From Dunaliella salina (taxonomy: Eukaryota > Chlorophyta > Chlorophyceae > Chlamydomonadales > Dunaliellaceae), in contig MU069463.1 in NCBI GenBank assembly GCA_002284615.2, positions 600,192-611,596 of the forward strand: 11,405 bases of DNA, given 5' to 3'. Shown piece after piece: positions 1-6,714 of the stretch. A program made the translations under genes and the position numbers. The notes beneath the pieces are model-generated. The model worked only from the letters and a program-made list of their open reading frames with translations. It was not told the origin of the DNA and made no database searches. Position 1 is the first letter of the stretch. Every line of letters begins with the position of its first letter.

Positions 1-1
1 G

Positions 2-136
2 GACGAGGTCCCCCACGCCCCCCCACCCCCTCCGGAGAGGTGCTGTGAGAGGTCCTTCCACCTTGAAGACCCCCCATTCATGTTGGAAAGAATTGAAAAA
101 TTGACTCCGCCAAAAACCTCTGACGAACTTAGAACG
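2..136 (+). other. Open host frame interrupted by TRIM-1
   Basis: This frame is open from the window edge to the first TRIM-1 terminal repeat and is proline-rich near its start (five consecutive Pro). If TRIM-1 and one copy of its GAACG duplication are ignored, the same frame continues at 1214-1338. If TRIM-2 and one CGTTC copy are ignored, it continues again at 1718 and ends at TGA 1737-1739. That makes about 94 open codons in all, including four Phe codons from a 12-T run. I do not recognise the peptide. It may be an old exon or another repeat. The continuity is seen directly; coding status is inferred and could be chance. Confidence 0.3.
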
Positions 137-206
137 TGTAACGAAAGGTATATATCCCCAGATCGTCAAGTGAGGCAGGCAAGGCGAAGTTCCTCCTTTT
201 CTTACA
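137..206 (+). repeat. TRIM-1 left (5') LTR
   Basis: This 70-bp repeat matches 1137-1208 with one substitution and two one-base gaps. It starts TGTAA and ends TTACA, a 5-bp terminal inversion. A TATATAT stretch near base 150 could act as a TATA box. The 5-bp flank GAACG at 132-136 recurs after the other LTR. Confidence 0.9.
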
Positions 207-208
207 AT

Positions 209-225
209 TGGTAGCGAAGCCAGGG
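209..225 (+). promoter_or_regulatory. TRIM-1 primer-binding-like site
   Basis: TGGTAGCGAAGCC, followed by AGGG, begins two bases after the left LTR. It starts with TGG, the complement of a tRNA CCA end. It resembles but does not equal the initiator-Met site known in plant LTR elements (TGGTATCAGAGCC). TRIM-2 has a related site at the equivalent place. The tRNA identity is inferred. Confidence 0.6.
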
Positions 226-489
226 CTCCGGGTGGTGTAGCGGCTGTGCGCATGAACCCATAGCGTCCGTGCGCACTGCTTGTAGTGTTATAAGGCTTGG
301 TTCTCACCTTAACACCACAGCGCGAAGTGCGTCCTTGGAAGCTCGCCAAGCTCGCTCAAATTCCAGACATTTCCTTACATAATGTTCAAAGGTATCACAA
401 ATACAAGTCTGGAAACGTTCATTAATTTCTCTCCAGGTTTGTCTGCGAGCCAACAGAATATCAACCAACTGTCAACAGAAGTGTTCATG

Positions 490-512
490 TTGCAATCTCC
501 CCCCCTTTAAAA
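490..512 (-). promoter_or_regulatory. Polypurine tract and probable LTR start of chromovirus fragment
   Basis: On the minus strand, downstream of the chromodomain stop, the sequence reads TTTTAAAGGGGGGGAGAT and then TGCAACA. A purine-rich tract followed by TG is the usual junction between the internal region and the 3' LTR of a Ty3/gypsy element. I could not find a second copy of this putative LTR in the window, so its far end is unknown. Confidence 0.5.
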
Positions 513-603
513 TTAGGACAGGGTAGTAGCTTTAGGAAGGAAAAAAATGTTCAGTCAAAGTGTCAGCGTTCAGAGGGGGCCTTAGACTACCAGCTGCAGC
601 TAT

Positions 604-1005
604 TCATGCGGAATCATTGAACTTTGCTGGCTGCTTCCTTATCCGAGTTGGACGCTGGTAGTCTTGCTGCTGTAGCGGCGGCTCCTCCCTCCGGTGGCTG
701 ACCTGCAATGGCAAAGAAGAAGAAGAAGAAACAGGCTGCTGCAAGTTTCCAGCAGCTTTGGGTTGTTGTGCTGATGAGATTTGATTTTTCTCCAAGTTTT
801 GCCAGTAGTCTTTTACCACCTGGGGGACATCCTTGTAAATGTTTCTTGCTGGCTCTTTTGTAGCTTCCCAAAGGGGAAAGTATTTCCACTTGATCAAGTA
901 TTTTTTTGCCTCTTCATGAGACCTGGCAGTTTTAGGCTCATGGCCCATGATGTAGTCAACAATGAAGTACGCTTGGCCACTTTCAACATGCACAGGTGGC
1001 GGCGG
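604..1005 (-). pseudogene. Chromovirus integrase C-terminus with chromodomain (fragment)
   Basis: A four-proline linker followed by VHVESGQAYFIV leads into a chromodomain, and the linker-domain join is typical of Ty3/gypsy chromovirus integrases. The core reads YFIVDYI, then KYLIKWKYFP, then EATKEPARNI. Aromatic residues are present at the expected methyl-lysine cage positions, but the usual Trp of the conserved TWEP is Lys. The tail is rich in Gln, Pro and Ser and ends at TGA (604-606). Upstream, an in-frame TGA at 1006-1008 cuts off the rest of integrase, and no catalytic core is found. In full elements this domain steers integration to marked chromatin. The fragment lies antisense inside TRIM-1, so it was probably captured or inserted and then trimmed. 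Confidence 0.72.
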
Positions 1006-1123
1006 TCAGGGTTTCGATTCCTGGTAGGCACACTTGGCGAAGGCTAGGCTACGCAAGGCACATCCCTTGGGTAAGGATGCAGGACTCCCCTAAGACCAGA
1101 ATCTGACCGGGACGTCCAAAATT

Positions 1124-1136
1124 AGGCAGGGGGGAA
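1124..1136 (+). promoter_or_regulatory. TRIM-1 polypurine tract
   Basis: AGGCAGGGGGGAA directly abuts the TGTAACG start of the right LTR. This is the position of the plus-strand primer in LTR retrotransposons, and it fixes the element's orientation. Confidence 0.7.
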
Positions 1137-1208
1137 TGTAACGAAAGGTTATATATCCCCAGATCGTCAAGTGAGGCAGGCAAGGCGGAGGTTCCTCCTT
1201 TTCTTACA
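1137..1208 (+). repeat. TRIM-1 right (3') LTR
   Basis: This 72-bp repeat is the partner of 137-206. It is followed at once by GAACG (1209-1213), the second copy of the 5-bp target duplication. Confidence 0.9.
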
Positions 1209-1338
1209 GAACGAGCCGCAGACAAACTCCAAACTTAATTTTTCAGGAGCCTGATGAACCTCTGATGAGCCCAAATTTTTTTTTTTTTAACAGGGTCAAC
1301 CTGACAAACTGGTCGTGTACATGCGGTAGTATCCGTTC

Positions 1339-1410
1339 TGTAACACTTCGTGGAAAGGTGTTGCCCTGGATGCAACGGGAGGCATTGTTAGCCCATATGT
1401 GGTTGTTACA
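1339..1410 (-). repeat. TRIM-2 LTR (3' in element sense)
   Basis: This 72-bp repeat is paired with 1641-1712 and is preceded by CGTTC. The minus-strand polypurine tract lies at 1411-1426. Confidence 0.88.
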
Positions 1411-1640
1411 TTCCTCCCCACCCTCCTGAACTTGCATCCTCGTGAGTTAACACATCCCCCAAACCTTTTTTGATTTTACGTGTTTAGTCACAAGTAGCGG
1501 CCAGTGGTCAGGCGCGACCTTTGGGGAAGTCAACTTTTCAAGTGTGTGACGGAGCTTACGATGGTTGCCGTCAAGGATCGATCCGGGGTCCTCTAAATTA
1601 TGGTAACCTGAGGAGACCCTGGCTTGGCTTTGCATACCAA

Positions 1641-1712
1641 TGTAACACTTCGTGAAAAGGTATTGCCGGGGATGCAACCGAAGGCAATGTTAGCCCATAT
1701 GTGGTTGTTACA
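1641..1712 (-). repeat. TRIM-2 LTR (5' in element sense)
   Basis: This 72-bp repeat is followed by CGTTC. The primer-binding-like site TGGTATGCAAAGCC occupies 1626-1639 on the minus strand, one base inside the LTR. Confidence 0.88.
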
Positions 1713-1739
1713 CGTTCTAACGGGAAGCTGAAGTTATGA

Positions 1740-2820
1740 GCGTCAATTTCGCCGGATTCATTCAGAAGTTTCATTTGAGAGTTTCACGGTCTTGTCCTTT
1801 ACATTTTACAGGTGTGAATAATGTGACTGTTGTAGCAGGTGCATCCAAAATAACCACCGTCACAACTCTCAGCTTAAACTTTTGATCTAGAGCCGGTGGA
1901 TGAAGCGGATCACGCCACGAGACTCTCGCGAAGAATTGTGCAACGATACAAACCTTTAGGTCTAAGCTTTTCTCAGATCATAACTACCAACTACCACCAG
2001 ACATAATTCCAGACTCCAGGCAAGACCAGGTATTGTGCTGGCCTAGGGGATCACGGACCCCTCTTGCCCAGTGCGTATTTACGCAAGTCCTTAGTCTGCC
2101 TTGTCTTACAAATTACGTCTGAATGTCCTGACATTGACGATGTGCCTGTCCCTTTCTGTTACTCACCCCTCTGCAAGGGTTACCATTGCTGTTTACATAT
2201 CTCTGGATGATGTCTTAGGTTGGCCAAATTCGTTCCTTTTAAGAATGCTATGACTGGGCTTTGCGTACTACTTTTCAGGTTCGAATTCGACACCATCAAG
2301 GTGCTTGAGCATTTGTGGTGAAGCAATCAGATAAGGATCCTTATCTCTTGTAACCTGTAGCCTTGTAACCTTATCTCGTCTCCCGAGACATTGGACTATT
2401 TACACTACCAATGCATGCGCATGCAACACAAAGGCAGATGCTCCCTGAAGATGGAAATTTCAACTAGTAGTGTCCACATCGGCTTGTGTCCATCCGGACA
2501 GCCACTAAAAGCACGATTCAATCGCCTTGGTGGCATCATGGATCTGCCATCGAAGGCAGAGACTCCACCCATCACCCAAAAGGCAAAAGGCTATGCTGGC
2601 ACTAACCTGTGTGCATAATGGAAAGACCCAGCAGTTAGCAATGGCACTAACAGTGAGCCCCAGCATCAAAGGCTAGCAATGAGCAGCCCGGCCAATGTGG
2701 GTCCGGCGAGTCGTCGGCCATCCGTCCCGCTGCGCGCCTCGCTGTCCTGTACACAGCCCTCCCTGTAGCACCCTCCCCCTAAACCCTATTGCTTACGTTG
2801 CTAAAGTGGATGGCACTTTT
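1740..2820. other. Stretch with no recognisable gene
   Basis: Only short open frames occur here. The longest is 75 codons on the plus strand at 2391-2618, and it matches no family I know. I see no terminal repeats, RNA gene or long inverted repeat apart from the palindrome at 2329-2346. Confidence 0.5.
2329..2346. repeat. 18-bp perfect palindrome
   Basis: AGATAAGGATCCTTATCT equals its own reverse complement and contains two opposed GATA/TATC motifs. It could be a dimeric factor site or chance. Nothing nearby supports a specific role. Confidence 0.6.
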
Positions 2821-2847
2821 TAGGGATGTGAATTTTTGTGAGGGGCT

Positions 2848-3442
2848 TTACAGCGTGATAGTGGAGTTCTTTGGCAGTTTTGTGAGCTTGTAAGCTGGTA
2901 GGGGTAAAGCTTTGTCTTTGGTTAGGCCAAGATTGCAGAGGGGATCAAAATTGTAGGGATTGAAGATAGTCCCATCAACTCCAATTAGTATGGTATGTAG
3001 TGTGACTCTGTTACTGCGGCATGTGCCCGGAAGAATTTTTGTGCGCAAGTTTTCAATGGTGTGCTAATTTTGTGCAGTGTGGGGAGTTTGTTTGGGTTCG
3101 GTGTCAAAGTAGAATTTGGATTCAATGAGTTCTCTGTCTCTGGGATTCATATTCTGCGGGTGGTGTGTGGAGTCTCCGCCGCCTTCAAGGGGCAAAACTA
3201 TATTGCCATCAGGGCGACTGAGCTGTGTATTTGGTGGTTGTCTGGATGCATTTCCATATGGAAGCAGCTAATGTGGAATATGTCGGTGGACAGTATGTGG
3301 CACTTCCATTCTCAGGGAGTGTAGCCTCTCTGTATCGCATACATTTATAGAGACGATGTAAGATCCAAAGTCTCCTATGCTTATTGCTTCACCGCAGATG
3401 CTGAGTGCTTGATAGTGGCGATTGATATTCATTCTGTTTATT
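2848..3442 (-). pseudogene. Restriction-like endonuclease domain of copy A
   Basis: A single minus-strand frame runs the full length with just two internal stops, both TAG (3268-3270 and 3064-3066), and no frameshift. The order is RHYQALSICGEAIS, then SRPDGNIVLPL with the catalytic Asp at 3208-3210, then RELIESKFYFDTEP with Glu at 3121-3123 and Lys at 3115-3117, then VTLHTILIGVDGTIF and DPLCNLGL. RPD followed after about 29 residues by E-x-K is the PD-(D/E)XK nuclease signature used by R2-type retrotransposons to nick target DNA. Copy B has the same blocks in the same order (RHNIASRI, RPGALSVVPL, VEVKYCEDTRP, VTFHTILLGVGGVIY). The nuclease residues are intact here, but the stops make it a pseudogene. 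Confidence 0.72.
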
Positions 3443-3462
3443 TGTTGGTGAGTGCATCTTAG

Positions 3463-3707
3463 TGCATACCCATTCTGCTATTTATGCCCACAAACTTATA
3501 ACCACTAGACGTGCTATTGAAAACGATGTTACTTCCCACAACCGGGTTCTAGTGCCTAGTGCCTGCAGAAACCCCCCTGATCCATTAATTTTTTTCCTTG
3601 TGTCCTTGTGGTGGGGGAGACTCACGACTCTTCGGAGCCAACGTGTCTCCTTTTCCTTAAATGATGTAGGGGGACTCGGAGTTTCTCCGCCTACATAACT
3701 TTTCTTT
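3463..3707 (+). mobile_element. 5'-truncated LINE tail T1
   Basis: This is a plus-strand copy of the element's last codons and 3' untranslated region. The peptide-like start HSAIYAHKLITTRRAIEN matches the C-terminal block HSVQYAYKLASTRGAL of copy B. The end is CTCCTTTTCCTTAA, a hairpin (ATGTAGG 3664-3670, CCTACAT 3690-3696) and a short TTTTC tail. It splits copy A just after CPFCGTPDSTSH, where the last Cys of a CCHC motif is expected. TCATTCTG occurs at 3429-3436 and 3708-3715 and may be the target duplication, but the bases between 3437 and 3462 are unexplained. Confidence 0.68.
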
Positions 3708-4304
3708 TCATTCTGAGTAGGGTATGGGAGGTGCTATCAGGTGTGCCACAAAAAGGGCAAGGAGAAGGTTCGAGGTGGCCACTGAAGCGTCTGGCATGTT
3801 TTCCATTGTACAGGGTGTCCGTTCGATATTTGAGGACATTGGTTTGTTCTTTGAGGTCACAGCTTTCATGTGCCAGAAAGCATGACTCATTCTTGAATTG
3901 GCAGTAAGGTGAGCACTGGACATCCTGAGCAGGTTCTGCCAATTTTGGTTCCTATACATGCTGAGGTTTGCTGTTCCCAATTTGTGTTTTTCATGCATTG
4001 CTTGTTTAAGTTTGTCCTGGAGGTTTGGAAGGGGCAAGTACTCTGTGTGGGAGCTATGTGTTGCAACAGATGCAGCAAGCCAATAGAGATGGAAGAAAGG
4101 AGCTTCTGCCTGGTTGAGCGAGGTGTGAGATTCATCAGGCAACATAGCAGCTTGATGAGCAAGAGCAAGGGCATCTGCGCCTTCATTTCCAAGGATGCCA
4201 CTGTGTGATTTTACTTTGTAGAAGTGGACAGGGCCTTCTGAAATATTTGTGCAGAATACGATTTCTTTGAGTAGTGGTGTATGTAAGTGCAAGGACGTAT
4301 CCAT
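3708..4304 (-). pseudogene. RNase H C-terminal half and CCHC motif of copy A
   Basis: The minus-strand frame shows SLHLHTPLLKEI, then VHFYKVKSHSGILGNEGADA, the classic end of a retroelement RNase H with its final catalytic Asp. Next come NLQDKLKQAMHEKHKLGTAN and MSHAFWHMK. After a frameshift near 3860 the protein continues in another frame as LKYRTDTLYNGKHARRFS and CPFCGTPDSTSH, that is C-x2-C-x7-H. This matches the C-x2-C-x7-H-x4-C motif before REL in R2-type elements, except that insert T1 stands where the last Cys should be. Copy B has the matching blocks NLHDALRKHIHSKHGLGKAN and ECRTGTLLNQKHAVRFK. Confidence 0.7.
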
Positions 4305-4306
4305 GG

Positions 4307-4587
4307 AAAAAAGAAAAAGAAAAACTATGCAGGCAGAAAAACTCTCCCTACATCAATTAAGGAAAAGGAGACACATTGACTCAAAAAAAGATCTGTGTGT
4401 CTCCTCCACCACAAGGTATGAAAAAGAGAAAGCTAACGGACCTGGAGGGTTACCGGAAGCACCTGGCTCTAGAACCTGGGTGTGGGAAGTTTTCTTGTTT
4501 TCAATAGTGTGGCGTGTCGAGACTAGTTCATGGGCACATTGAACATAATGGGCATATTGAACATAATGGGCATATTGAACAGAAGTA
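4307..4587 (-). mobile_element. 5'-truncated LINE tail T2 inside RNase H
   Basis: This minus-strand insert has a 5' end inside the VQYAH codons, continues as CAHELVSTRHTIENKKTSHT, and ends with the shared 3' region and a TTTTC-type tail (4307-4324). The hairpin pairs ATGTAGG with CCTGCAT (one G-U). It separates RNase H parts ILVALQQGHTSI and SLHLHTPLLKEI. Comparison with copy B shows that about 20 codons, including the catalytic ATDS block, are missing at the join, so insertion was accompanied by deletion. No target duplication was seen. Confidence 0.7.
4532..4580 (-). repeat. 18-bp tandem repeat, about 2.7 copies
   Basis: The unit GGGCATATTGAACATAAT occurs at 4532-4549 (one base different), 4550-4567 and partly at 4568-4580. 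On the minus strand it encodes VQYAHY repeated, within the conserved VQYAHK block at the 5' end of insert T2. It is probably a small slippage event or an artefact of insertion. Confidence 0.75.
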
Positions 4588-5205
4588 ATTGAAGTGTGCC
4601 CTTGTTGTAGAGCTACCAAAATCGCAGTGAGCTGTGTGCTGTTAATAGTATAAGTGGGACCATGGCCCTTGGGATTTATCGTGCAGGTCATGGTTTCAGA
4701 GGAAGATGTCTTTCGGGATGAAAAAGGATGCTCCTGCCTGCTGTGTTTTCTCGTTGTTGGACTTCATCATAAAGTCCATGATGACAATGCCATCTGTATA
4801 TGTCAGGTGCCACCAGCCTGGGATCTTTGGTTGCGGGGGTTGCAGGTACGGTTGTACTCTCTCTGGTGATGGGCACCCATCACCCACAGAATATGAATCA
4901 AGAAGAGACAGATATCCGCCTTGTTGAGCTGAGATTTTGCTGACGCTGGCACAGCAAAAGTCTGCTGCAACACGAAACCATACATGCTTGTTGGCCTGTC
5001 CATGGTCAAGTGTGTGAGGTGTGACCTGTATCTTGGTGGTACTTTTCCATGGACTCGTTCCTTCCTGTGAAGCATCCTTCTGAGCATTGGCACGTTTTTC
5101 ATGCCTGGCCATGTTCCAAGGATGTTGTTCCTGATGGTTTGCTGGTCCGCCTCTTGTCTGCTCTCCTCGCCTTCTCTGGTGATATGCAGCCATACCAGCA
5201 CCCAA
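4588..5205 (-). pseudogene. RNase H N-terminal half and upstream linker of copy A
   Basis: The minus strand reads PPQPKIPGWWHLTYTDGIVI, where YTDG is the first RNase H strand with its catalytic Asp (GAT, 4792-4794). QAGASFFIPKD follows. A frameshift near 4690 then leads to TCTINPKGHGPTYTINSTQL and TAILVALQQGH. The conserved retroelement motif at this point is INRAEL, so the catalytic Glu has become Gln (CAG). Upstream of YTDG is a Pro/Gln-rich linker with no motif I recognise, probably joining the reverse-transcriptase end to RNase H. With Glu changed and the third acidic residue deleted by insert T2, this RNase H would be inactive. Confidence 0.65.
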
Positions 5206-5454
5206 GCAACATCAGCAGACACAAGCTGAAGCTCAAGCCAAGCTGCAATTGATGCTGTACGTCACAGCATCACCTCTATATCAAACAGTGCTGGGTGTAA
5301 TAACCGGCAGCGAAAAGGATACTGCACTTCAGACGCTGATCTGGCTGCGTCACACTCTCAGCCTGACAACACGAGCCTGAACACACTCTCCTACTGCACA
5401 AATCATCACAATTACACACTATCGAGAACTAATGCACAAGAACATCTTCAGCGC

Positions 5455-5610
5455 AGAAAGAAAAGAAAAAGAAAAGAAAAGCTACGTAGGCAGAGAAACC
5501 CTCCCTACATCAATTAAGGAAAAGGGGCCACATAGGTGCGCAGACCATATGACTCCCCCACCACAGTTCAGACTGAGAGAAGCACAACAAGCAGAGAAAG
5601 AGAACAGGTT
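5455..5610 (-). mobile_element. 5'-truncated LINE tail T3
   Basis: The minus strand reads CCCCTTTTCCTTAATTGATG, the hairpin arms ATGTAGG and CCTACGT (plus coordinates 5504-5510 and 5484-5490), then a (TTTTC)n tail at 5455-5480. The sequence upstream matches the 3' untranslated regions of T1 and T2 only loosely, so the 5' boundary is uncertain. It lies between copies A and B. Confidence 0.62.
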
Positions 5611-5647
5611 CAGCAATAGAGAGCAAGACACCGCAATAACAGTGTCA

Positions 5648-5849
5648 CATTATATACCATACAAGGTTACAAGGTTACAAGGTTTTAGCCTTCAGCCATA
5701 AAGTACCATACAAGTTGGAGTTGCTGGAACTATCTTTTATCTACACTTTTGGCTCACAGGCCTGAAACGTGAGCCATGAGCCGCATTATACACCATACAA
5801 GCGTGGAGTTGCTGGAACTATCTTCAATCTCCACATATTGGCTCACAGG
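5648..5849 (+). repeat. Direct duplication of an RNase H segment
   Basis: Two related segments, 5705-5760 and 5792-5849, both run from ACCATACAAG through GGAGTTGCTGGAACTATC to GGCTCACAGG. A shorter third piece, CATTATATACCATACAAG, precedes them. The second copy encodes VELLELSSISTYWLTG, the RNase H segment with the catalytic Glu. The first ends in unrelated bases. This is probably a local duplication during decay. ACAAGGTT also repeats at about 5661-5685. Confidence 0.6.
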
Positions 5850-5930
5850 TAAAGAAAAGAAAAGAAAAGAAAAGTCTACGCAAGCCAGAGGCCGCGTGCA
5901 TTAAGGGAAGGTCCACTAACTAGCAAATTT
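5850..5930 (-). mobile_element. 81-bp mini-insert T4
   Basis: A (GAAAA)n run is followed by TCTACGCAAGCCAGAGGCCG, CGTGCATTAAGG and CCACTAACTAGCAAATTT. It is flanked by CTCACAGG (5842-5849) and CTCCCAGG (5931-5938), a duplication matching at 7 of 8 bases. Removing the insert and one flank rejoins an RNase H frame, WLTG to YCCIATDS. The minus-strand end resembles the LINE tails: hairpin-like, then (TTTTC)n. It closely matches T5 along its whole length. Confidence 0.68.
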
Positions 5931-6015
5931 CTCCCAGGCTATTGTTGCATTGCCACTGATAGCCTTTCTTCGTTAAAGCAAGTCAGAAAGCAAATACTAT
6001 ATCCAGAACTTAATC

Positions 6016-6089
6016 AAAAAGAAAAGAAAAGAAAAGTCTACGCAAGCCAAAGGCCGCGTGCATTAAGGATAGACCCCCTAACAAGAGTT
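6016..6089 (-). mobile_element. 74-bp mini-insert T5
   Basis: This is the same unit as T4: an A-rich (GAAAA)n run, TCTACGCAAGCCAAAGGCCG, CGTGCATTAAGG, then CCCCCTAACAAGAGTT. It is flanked by AGAACTTAATC (6005-6015) and AGACTTCATC (6090-6099), a diverged duplication of about 11 bp. Skipping the insert and one flank rejoins the RNase H frame at YPELHRQH. T4 and T5 share both ends, so they look like one defined mini-element rather than two random truncations. Confidence 0.66.
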
Positions 6090-6714
6090 AGACTTCATCG
6101 CCAACATGTCCGAGGCCACACTCTTAAAATAATCATACAGCTCATACGAAACTCACCATACCCTATTGATTTCTTTAAGGTTAAATATCATACTGGAGTT
6201 ACCAGCATGAGTGCATAGATGCCATTGCCAAGCATCAGGCCATCCAGAATAACGACATCCTTGCAGACATAACCTTTCCTTGTGCAAACCTTGAAGGCAA
6301 TCCTTTTCATGGACCCACCTGGCTTGCCTATGAGGATGCCTCCTGCACTCATGCAAATACTTCTAGATCCCTTAACCCACCAGCCATCAGGCTTTAACAC
6401 TTCTCCAACCTTCATGATGCCCTGCGGAAACACATACACTCAAAACACGGACTTGGAAAGGCCAACACCAACACGTGATACTACTCCTTCTACCAAAGTT
6501 TACTCCCCAACATCCCCAAAAAGTATGAGTGATGCATTCTGGACCATGTCCACACTCTCTTTTAAAATGAGGCAAACCATTTTTGAATGCCGCACAGGTA
6601 CCCTTCTCAATCAAAAACACGCAGTGCGCTTCAAAATTTCCACCGGCCTACAATGCCCCCTCTAGAGAGAGATCTGGAGGGAGCTTATAGCTCTTCACAT
6701 CTTACCAGGACGTA

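Larger units (their letters stand above)
137..1208 (+). mobile_element. TRIM-1, miniature LTR retrotransposon
   Basis: Two near-identical terminal repeats (137-206, 70 bp; 1137-1208, 72 bp) begin TGTAACG and end CTTACA, so each is bounded by TG...CA. They differ by one substitution and two single-base indels, which suggests a fairly recent insertion. The element is flanked by a perfect 5-bp duplication GAACG (132-136 and 1209-1213). Two bases after the left repeat is a primer-binding-like site, and a polypurine run abuts the right repeat; together they orient the element on the plus strand. The interior (about 930 bp) encodes no gag, protease, reverse transcriptase or integrase in this orientation. 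It can therefore move only with enzymes supplied in trans. The interior carries an antisense chromodomain fragment, which is unusual for a TRIM. Confidence 0.88.
1339..1712 (-). mobile_element. TRIM-2, 374-bp miniature LTR retrotransposon
   Basis: Two 72-bp repeats (1339-1410 and 1641-1712), TGTAAC...GTTACA, differ at about 7 positions by hand count, so this insertion looks older than TRIM-1. A perfect 5-bp duplication CGTTC flanks it (1334-1338 and 1713-1717). On the minus strand, the sequence next to the right repeat reads TTGGTATGCAAAGCC, a primer-binding-like site sharing TTGGTA and AAGCC with TRIM-1. Next to the left repeat the minus strand reads GGAGGGTGGGGAGGAA, a polypurine tract. The core is 230 bp. 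It holds a short open frame on the minus strand with no recognisable domain and is best seen as non-coding. Confidence 0.88.
2820..5205 (-). mobile_element. Non-LTR retrotransposon copy A (RNase H-CCHC-REL), broken
   Basis: Read leftwards from about 5205, this stretch carries the end of a linker, an RNase H domain, a CCHC-type motif and a restriction-like endonuclease (REL). Pieces homologous to copy B at 5792-7605 appear in the same order. Two inserts interrupt it: a same-strand LINE tail in RNase H (4307-4587) and an opposite-strand tail after the zinc motif (about 3437-3707). No reverse-transcriptase core motif was seen, so the 5' part is missing or lies beyond recognition. RNase H together with REL recalls the Dualen/RandI clade, but the assignment is tentative. 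The element is certainly non-functional. Confidence 0.72.
5792..6665 (+). pseudogene. RNase H domain of copy B
   Basis: Ignoring the two inserts, the order is VELLELSSISTYWLTG (Glu), CCIATDSLSSLKQVRKQILY (Asp of ATDS), ELHRQHVRGHTLKIIIQLIR, IDFFKVKYHTGVT, ECIDAIAKHQAIQ (final Asp), then NLHDALRKHIHSKHGLGKAN, SDAFW and CRTGTLLNQKHAVRFK ending in QCPL, the start of the zinc motif. Frameshifts occur near 6205 and near 6500, with stops such as TGA after the KAN block. Unlike copy A, the three acidic residues visible here are retained. The first strand (YTDG) lies upstream and was not found. Confidence 0.66.

Noticed and set aside
228..310. tRNA-like A box (TGGTGTAGCGG) and a partial B box (GGTTCTCACC), suggesting a SINE or tRNA gene.
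   Set aside because: The B box departs from consensus, spacing is long and no cloverleaf folds. The stretch is better explained as the interior of TRIM-1.
1005..1040. GGTTTCGATTCC resembling a tRNA B box.
   Set aside because: It has an extra base, no A box at a suitable distance and no acceptor stem pairing.
137..1208. Reading the 70-bp repeats as LTRs of the minus-strand chromovirus itself.
   Set aside because: The primer-like site and polypurine tract adjoining them are oriented plus, and the chromodomain fragment has its own separate polypurine tract and LTR start at 490-512.
2391..2618. 75-codon plus-strand frame starting with ATG.
   Set aside because: Short and without any recognisable motif; expected by chance in DNA of this length.
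5455..6035. Regular GAAAA arrays considered as CRISPR-like or independent microsatellites.
   Set aside because: Each run sits at the 3' end of a LINE-like unit on the minus strand, so they are retrotransposon tails.
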